Below are positions 13,292 to 16,738 of a stretch of 16,738 bases of DNA, in pieces. The DNA is taken from contig DOUW01000058.1 of the NCBI GenBank assembly GCA_003520365.1, positions 1-16,738 on the forward strand, in the 5' to 3' direction. The notes under the pieces are model-generated. The model did no database searches. It worked only from the letters and a program-made list of their open reading frames with translations, and had not been told where the DNA came from. This DNA is from Massilia sp. Its GTDB lineage: Bacteria; Pseudomonadota; Gammaproteobacteria; Burkholderiales; Burkholderiaceae_D. The translations under genes were made by a program, and so were the position numbers. The stretch's first letter is position 1; the number at the start of each line of letters is the position of its first letter.

Positions 13292-16200
13292 ATGTTCCTC
13301 TCCAATTTCAGCGTCAGGAAGCCGGTCGCCACGCTCGTGCTGATCCTGGCCATGATGTGCATTGGTTTACTGGCCCTGTCCAAGCTGCGCGTCAACCAGA
13401 TGCCCGACGTCGACGTCCCGGTGATCGTGGTCAGCATCCCGTATCCGGGCGCCTCGCCCGAAACAGCCGAGCGCGAGATCGTCGACCGCCTGGAAAAGCA
13501 GATGCAGAGCGTGCAGGGCGTGACCGAAGTCACGGCCTACGCCAACGAAGGCAGCGCCACCCTGGTGCTCGAATTCGACTTCAAGCGCAACCTGATCGAA
13601 GCCTCGGACGACGTGCGCAACGCCATCTCGGCGGTACGCTACAAGCTGCCGATCGAGATGCGCGAGCCCATCCTGCGCCGCGTCGATCCCTCGGCCCAGC
13701 CGATCATGCAACTGGCCCTGTCGTCCAGCAGCCAGAGCCATGCCACGATCTCGCGCCTGGCCGAGGACGTGCTGGCCGACCGTTTCCGCGCCATCGACGG
13801 CGTCTCCACCGTCAACGTCAACGGCGCGCTGCGGCGCGAACTGTCGGTGCTGTTGCGCGCTGACAAGCTGCGCGAGTACAACGTTTCGGTGACCGAAGTC
13901 ACGAATGCGCTGCGCAACCAGAACACGAATGCGCCGGTGGGCAAGGTGCGCGGCGTGCTCGACGAGAAGGGCATCCGCCTGATCGGCCGCATCGAGCGTC
14001 CGGAAGACTTCTCGCAGATCGTCGTCAAGCGCAGCGGCGAGACCATCGTGCGCCTGAACCAGGTGGCCGAGATCGCGGACGGCTTCGCCGACATCGACAG
14101 CGCCTCGATCCACAGCGGCAGTCCGAACGTCGGCATCTCGATCGTGCGCACCCGCGACGCCTCGACCGTGGCGATCGCCAAGCACGTACACGAGCTGGTC
14201 GCCCAGATCAACCAGGAACTGCCGAAGGGCACCAGCCTGAGCGTCACCCGCGACGGCGGCGAGGAAGCCCAGAGCAGCCTGAACAACGTGATCGAGTCGC
14301 TGGTCTTCGGCGCCGTGCTGACCGTGTTCGTGGTCTATGCCTTCCTGAATTCCTGGCGCTCGACCCTGATCACCGCGCTGTCGCTGCCGACCTCGGTGCT
14401 GGCCGCCTTCATCGCGGTCTGGCTGTGCGGCTTCACCCTGAATTTCATGACCCTGCTCGGGCTGTCGCTGGCGATCGGCGTGCTGATCGACGACGCCATC
14501 GTGGTGCGCGAAAACATCGTGCGCCACATGGAAGCGGGCAAGGACCGCCGCACCGCGGCCCTGGTCGGCACCGCCGAGATCGGCATGGCGGTGGCCGCCA
14601 CCACGTTCTCGATCATGGCCGTGTTCATCCCGGTCGCCTTCATGCCGGGCGTGGCCGGCGAATGGTTCCGTCCCTTCGCCCTGACCGTGACCTGCTCGGT
14701 GCTGGTGTCGCTGTTCATTTCCTTCACGCTCGACCCGATGCTGTCGGCCTACTGGGGCGACCCGCCGGGCCACCACCTGGAGCCGAAGAAGGGCCTGTCG
14801 AAAGTGCTGGTCCGCTTCAATGCCTGGTTCGACCGCCTGGCCGGCCGCTATGGCAACGTGATTGCCTGGGCCCTGCATCACCGCCGCTGGATGGGCGTGA
14901 TCGCCGTGCTCAGTTTCGTGGCCGCGGTCGCGATGCAGTGGTTCCTGGGCGGCACCAGCTTCCTGCCGAAAGGCGACGGCAACAAGATCATGATCGAGGT
15001 GCGCACTCCGGCTTCCTCGAGCCTGCAGTTCGCCCGCGTCAAGATGGAGCAGGCGGCCCAGCTCGCGCACACGCTGCCGGAAACCCGGGCGACCGACATC
15101 GTCGCCCGTCCGAGCGGCGGTTCGATCTACGTCGAGATCGGCAAGCGCAACACGCGCAGCCGCAGCGCCGCCGAGATCGGCGCTGAGCTGCGCCAGAAGG
15201 TGGGCCGCCTGGTCGGTGCCGAATACACGGTGATCGACGACCTCTCGGGCGGCGGCAAGCCGGTGCAGATCGAGTTCACCGGCAACGACTCGCGCAAGCT
15301 GATGGAATTGACCTCGGCCTACATGGAGAAGCTGCGCCAGGTGCCGGGCGCGGTCGACGTGACCTTGTCGCAGCAGGATCCGAAGGACGAGCTGCAGATC
15401 GAGCTCGACCGCGGCCTGGCCAATTCGATGGGCGTGTCGGTCGGCGACGCCGCCACCGCGCTGCGCGTGGCCTTCGCCGGCATCGAGGTCGGCGACTGGG
15501 TCGACCCGACCGGCGAGACGCGCGACGTTGCCGTGCGCCTGCATCCCGAGGACCGCGTCAACATCGAGAACATCGAGCGCCTGCCGATCGCGATCGCCGG
15601 CACCAACACCATGGTGCCGCTGGAGCAGATCGCCCGCATCAGCATGGGCAAGGGGCCGTCGGAAATCGTGCACAAGAACGGCAAGCGCGTGATCACGGTC
15701 TCGGCCAACGCCCAGGGCCGTTCGAACGGCGAAGTGACGGCCGACGCCATGAAACTGGCGAAGAGCTTCGACTTCCCGCCGGGTTACGGCCTGGCGCTGG
15801 GCGGCGCCGGCAAGGACCAGGCCGAGCTGTTCCGCGAAATGACGATCGCCCTGTTCGGCGGTATCGGCCTGATGTACCTGATCCTGGTGATGCAGTTCGG
15901 TTCCTTCACCGCGCCGATCGGCGTGATGATGTCGCTGCCGCTGTCCCTGTTCGGCGTGGTGGTGGCGCTGCTGATCACCGGCGGCACCCTGAACCTGATG
16001 AGCTTTATCGGCATCATCATGCTGATGGGCCTGGTGGCGAAGAACGCGATCCTGCTGCTGGAAGCGGCGCGCACCCTCGAGCATGAGGGCTATGACCGCG
16101 AGGAAGCGCTGATGAAGGCCGGCCGCGTGCGCCTGCGCCCGATCCTGATGACGACCTTCGCGCTGATCGCCGGCATGCTGCCGGTGGCGCTGGCCCTCGG

Positions 16201-16552
16201 TCCCGACGGCAAGTTCTACCAGCCGCTGGCGGTGGCGATCATCGGCGGCACGATCACCTCGACGCTGCTGACCCTGCTCGTGGTGCCGACCTTCTACGAC
16301 AGCATCGAGATCTCCCGCGAGCGCATGGCGGCCAAATTCGGTCGCCGCGCCGAACGCTGGACCGTGCTGCCGGCCTTCCTGGTCACCTTCGTGGAAGCGA
16401 TCCTGACTCTGGTGCTGGTGCGCTTCGTGTTCCGCATCATCATGCGCATCGCCTTCTACCTGACGGGCCGCGGCCGCGATCCGGGTGCGGGCGCCGGCAA
16501 GACCGTGCCGCTGACAAAGGTGCCGCCTGCCAAGGTCACCGAAGGCGTCTGA
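13292..16552 (+). CDS. RND efflux permease (AcrB/MdtB-like, HAE1 family)
   Basis: This 1086-residue proton-driven inner-membrane pump has the duplicated RND architecture: membrane span, large periplasmic loop (about 30-335), six spans, a second loop (about 560-860) and the remaining spans. Proton-relay residues are present: Asp400-Asp401 in GVLIDDAIVVREN (span 4) and Lys917 in MGLVAKNAILLLEAAR (span 10). PYPGASPETAE (50-60) is the usual first-loop signature. The C-terminus is unusual. After the last canonical span it continues with a hydrophobic stretch (about 1025-1057, WTVLPAFLVTF to MRIAFYLTG) and a basic tail, so it is some 40-50 residues longer than typical members and may have a thirteenth span. 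It is cotranscribed with the adaptor and followed by a strong terminator. No outer-membrane factor gene follows, so a TolC-like protein encoded elsewhere is needed. Confidence 0.96.
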   Translation: MFLSNFSVRKPVATLVLILAMMCIGLLALSKLRVNQMPDVDVPVIVVSIPYPGASPETAEREIVDRLEKQMQSVQGVTEVTAYANEGSATLVLEFDFKRNLIEASDDVRNAISAVRYKLPIEMREPILRRVDPSAQPIMQLALSSSSQSHATISRLAEDVLADRFRAIDGVSTVNVNGALRRELSVLLRADKLREYNVSVTEVTNALRNQNTNAPVGKVRGVLDEKGIRLIGRIERPEDFSQIVVKRSGETIVRLNQVAEIADGFADIDSASIHSGSPNVGISIVRTRDASTVAIAKHVHELVAQINQELPKGTSLSVTRDGGEEAQSSLNNVIESLVFGAVLTVFVVYAFLNSWRSTLITALSLPTSVLAAFIAVWLCGFTLNFMTLLGLSLAIGVLIDDAIVVRENIVRHMEAGKDRRTAALVGTAEIGMAVAATTFSIMAVFIPVAFMPGVAGEWFRPFALTVTCSVLVSLFISFTLDPMLSAYWGDPPGHHLEPKKGLSKVLVRFNAWFDRLAGRYGNVIAWALHHRRWMGVIAVLSFVAAVAMQWFLGGTSFLPKGDGNKIMIEVRTPASSSLQFARVKMEQAAQLAHTLPETRATDIVARPSGGSIYVEIGKRNTRSRSAAEIGAELRQKVGRLVGAEYTVIDDLSGGGKPVQIEFTGNDSRKLMELTSAYMEKLRQVPGAVDVTLSQQDPKDELQIELDRGLANSMGVSVGDAATALRVAFAGIEVGDWVDPTGETRDVAVRLHPEDRVNIENIERLPIAIAGTNTMVPLEQIARISMGKGPSEIVHKNGKRVITVSANAQGRSNGEVTADAMKLAKSFDFPPGYGLALGGAGKDQAELFREMTIALFGGIGLMYLILVMQFGSFTAPIGVMMSLPLSLFGVVVALLITGGTLNLMSFIGIIMLMGLVAKNAILLLEAARTLEHEGYDREEALMKAGRVRLRPILMTTFALIAGMLPVALALGPDGKFYQPLAVAIIGGTITSTLLTLLVVPTFYDSIEISRERMAAKFGRRAERWTVLPAFLVTFVEAILTLVLVRFVFRIIMRIAFYLTGRGRDPGAGAGKTVPLTKVPPAKVTEGV

Positions 16553-16576
16553 GCCTGGGCCGGCCCGTCGAGACCG

Positions 16577-16617
16577 AAACACAAAGAGCCCGCGCAATGC
16601 GGGCTCTTTGTGTTTTT
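16577..16617 (+). terminator. Intrinsic terminator of the RND operon
   Basis: A perfect 17-bp stem (16577-16593 with 16599-16615) has a GCAAT loop; the core is AAAGAGCCCGC pairing with GCGGGCTCTTT. It ends in a T-run (TTTTT at 16613-16617) and begins with A's, so it could also act on the opposite strand. It starts 25 bp after the permease stop. Confidence 0.93.
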
Positions 16618-16631
16618 GCAAGTGCGTTGTC

Positions 16632-16738
16632 GTAGGGTGGGTTCTCGAACCCACCTCGCACGGCCGCCGCCCTGCGTCTCCGACACACGCCAGCGCGTAG
16701 CGGAGCGCCGGACAGCGTGGGTTCGAGAACCCACCCTA
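16632..16738. repeat. Paired-hairpin interspersed repeat, copy 2 (cut by window end)
   Basis: The left arm (16632-16654) contains the hairpin GTGGGTTC-TC-GAACCCAC preceded by GTAGG. The right arm (16715-16738) is its inverse, and 22 of 22 visible bases are identical after reverse complementing; it is truncated by the window edge at CCCTA. About 60 bp separate the arms. Compared with copy 1, the stem has TTC/GAA in place of TAC/GTA, so pairing is kept while sequence changes. It starts 15 bp after the operon terminator. Confidence 0.75.

Noticed and set aside
13367..16654. A 1095-codon minus-strand open frame opposite the RND permease
   Set aside because: It is a low-complexity His/Gln/Asp/Arg-rich shadow frame that even runs through the operon terminator; the permease frame is unambiguous.

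Overview
The window is GC-rich DNA with strong C/G preference at third codon positions. The gene families (ppk1-sixA pair, heavy-metal/drug-type RND pump, DUF475, DUF212, DUF4019) and protein sequences resemble betaproteobacteria of the Oxalobacteraceae, such as Massilia. This placement comes from general resemblance, not from a search. No rRNA, tRNA, CRISPR array, insertion sequence or prophage was seen.

Layout from left to right: (1) The 3' end of a signalling gene, ending in a receiver domain (2-301). (2) A CPA1-type Na+/H+ antiporter (438-2069). (3) A convergent hipBA-type toxin-antitoxin operon on the minus strand (hipB 3365-3706, hipA 2122-3396), with an AT-rich promoter region carrying CCTAT/ATAGG half-sites. 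(4) A eukaryote/poxvirus-like DNA topoisomerase IB (3960-5099), then a Yellow/major-royal-jelly-type beta-propeller protein (5133-6221). (5) A minus-strand DUF4019 exported protein that probably starts at TTG (6251-6670). (6) Polyphosphate kinase 1 overlapping the phosphohistidine phosphatase gene sixA by 50 bp (6809-9404). (7) A paired-hairpin interspersed repeat (9419-9568). (8) Two minus-strand membrane proteins: a small unknown one (9628-10047) and a 352-residue DUF475/TerC-like protein (10155-11213). (9) A short divergent intergenic region with a 13-bp leader hairpin and a heptanucleotide tandem repeat. (10) A DUF212/PAP2-like membrane protein (11426-11845). (11) A two-gene RND efflux operon: lipoprotein adaptor 12101-13288 and permease 13292-16552. 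It has a recognisable sigma70-type promoter and a textbook terminator, then a second copy of the paired-hairpin repeat that runs off the window edge.

Most genes are housekeeping or stress-physiology functions: ion homeostasis, polyphosphate metabolism, efflux and DNA topology. The accessory part is the hipBA module with its AT-rich upstream region. The RND operon supplies inner-membrane and periplasmic parts only; an outer-membrane channel would have to come from elsewhere.

I found no clearly new multi-gene system. The best candidates for a second look are the two paired-hairpin repeats, whose stems show compensatory changes between copies; the hipBA control region; the hairpin plus heptamer repeat ahead of the DUF475 gene; and the translational overlap of ppk1 with sixA.
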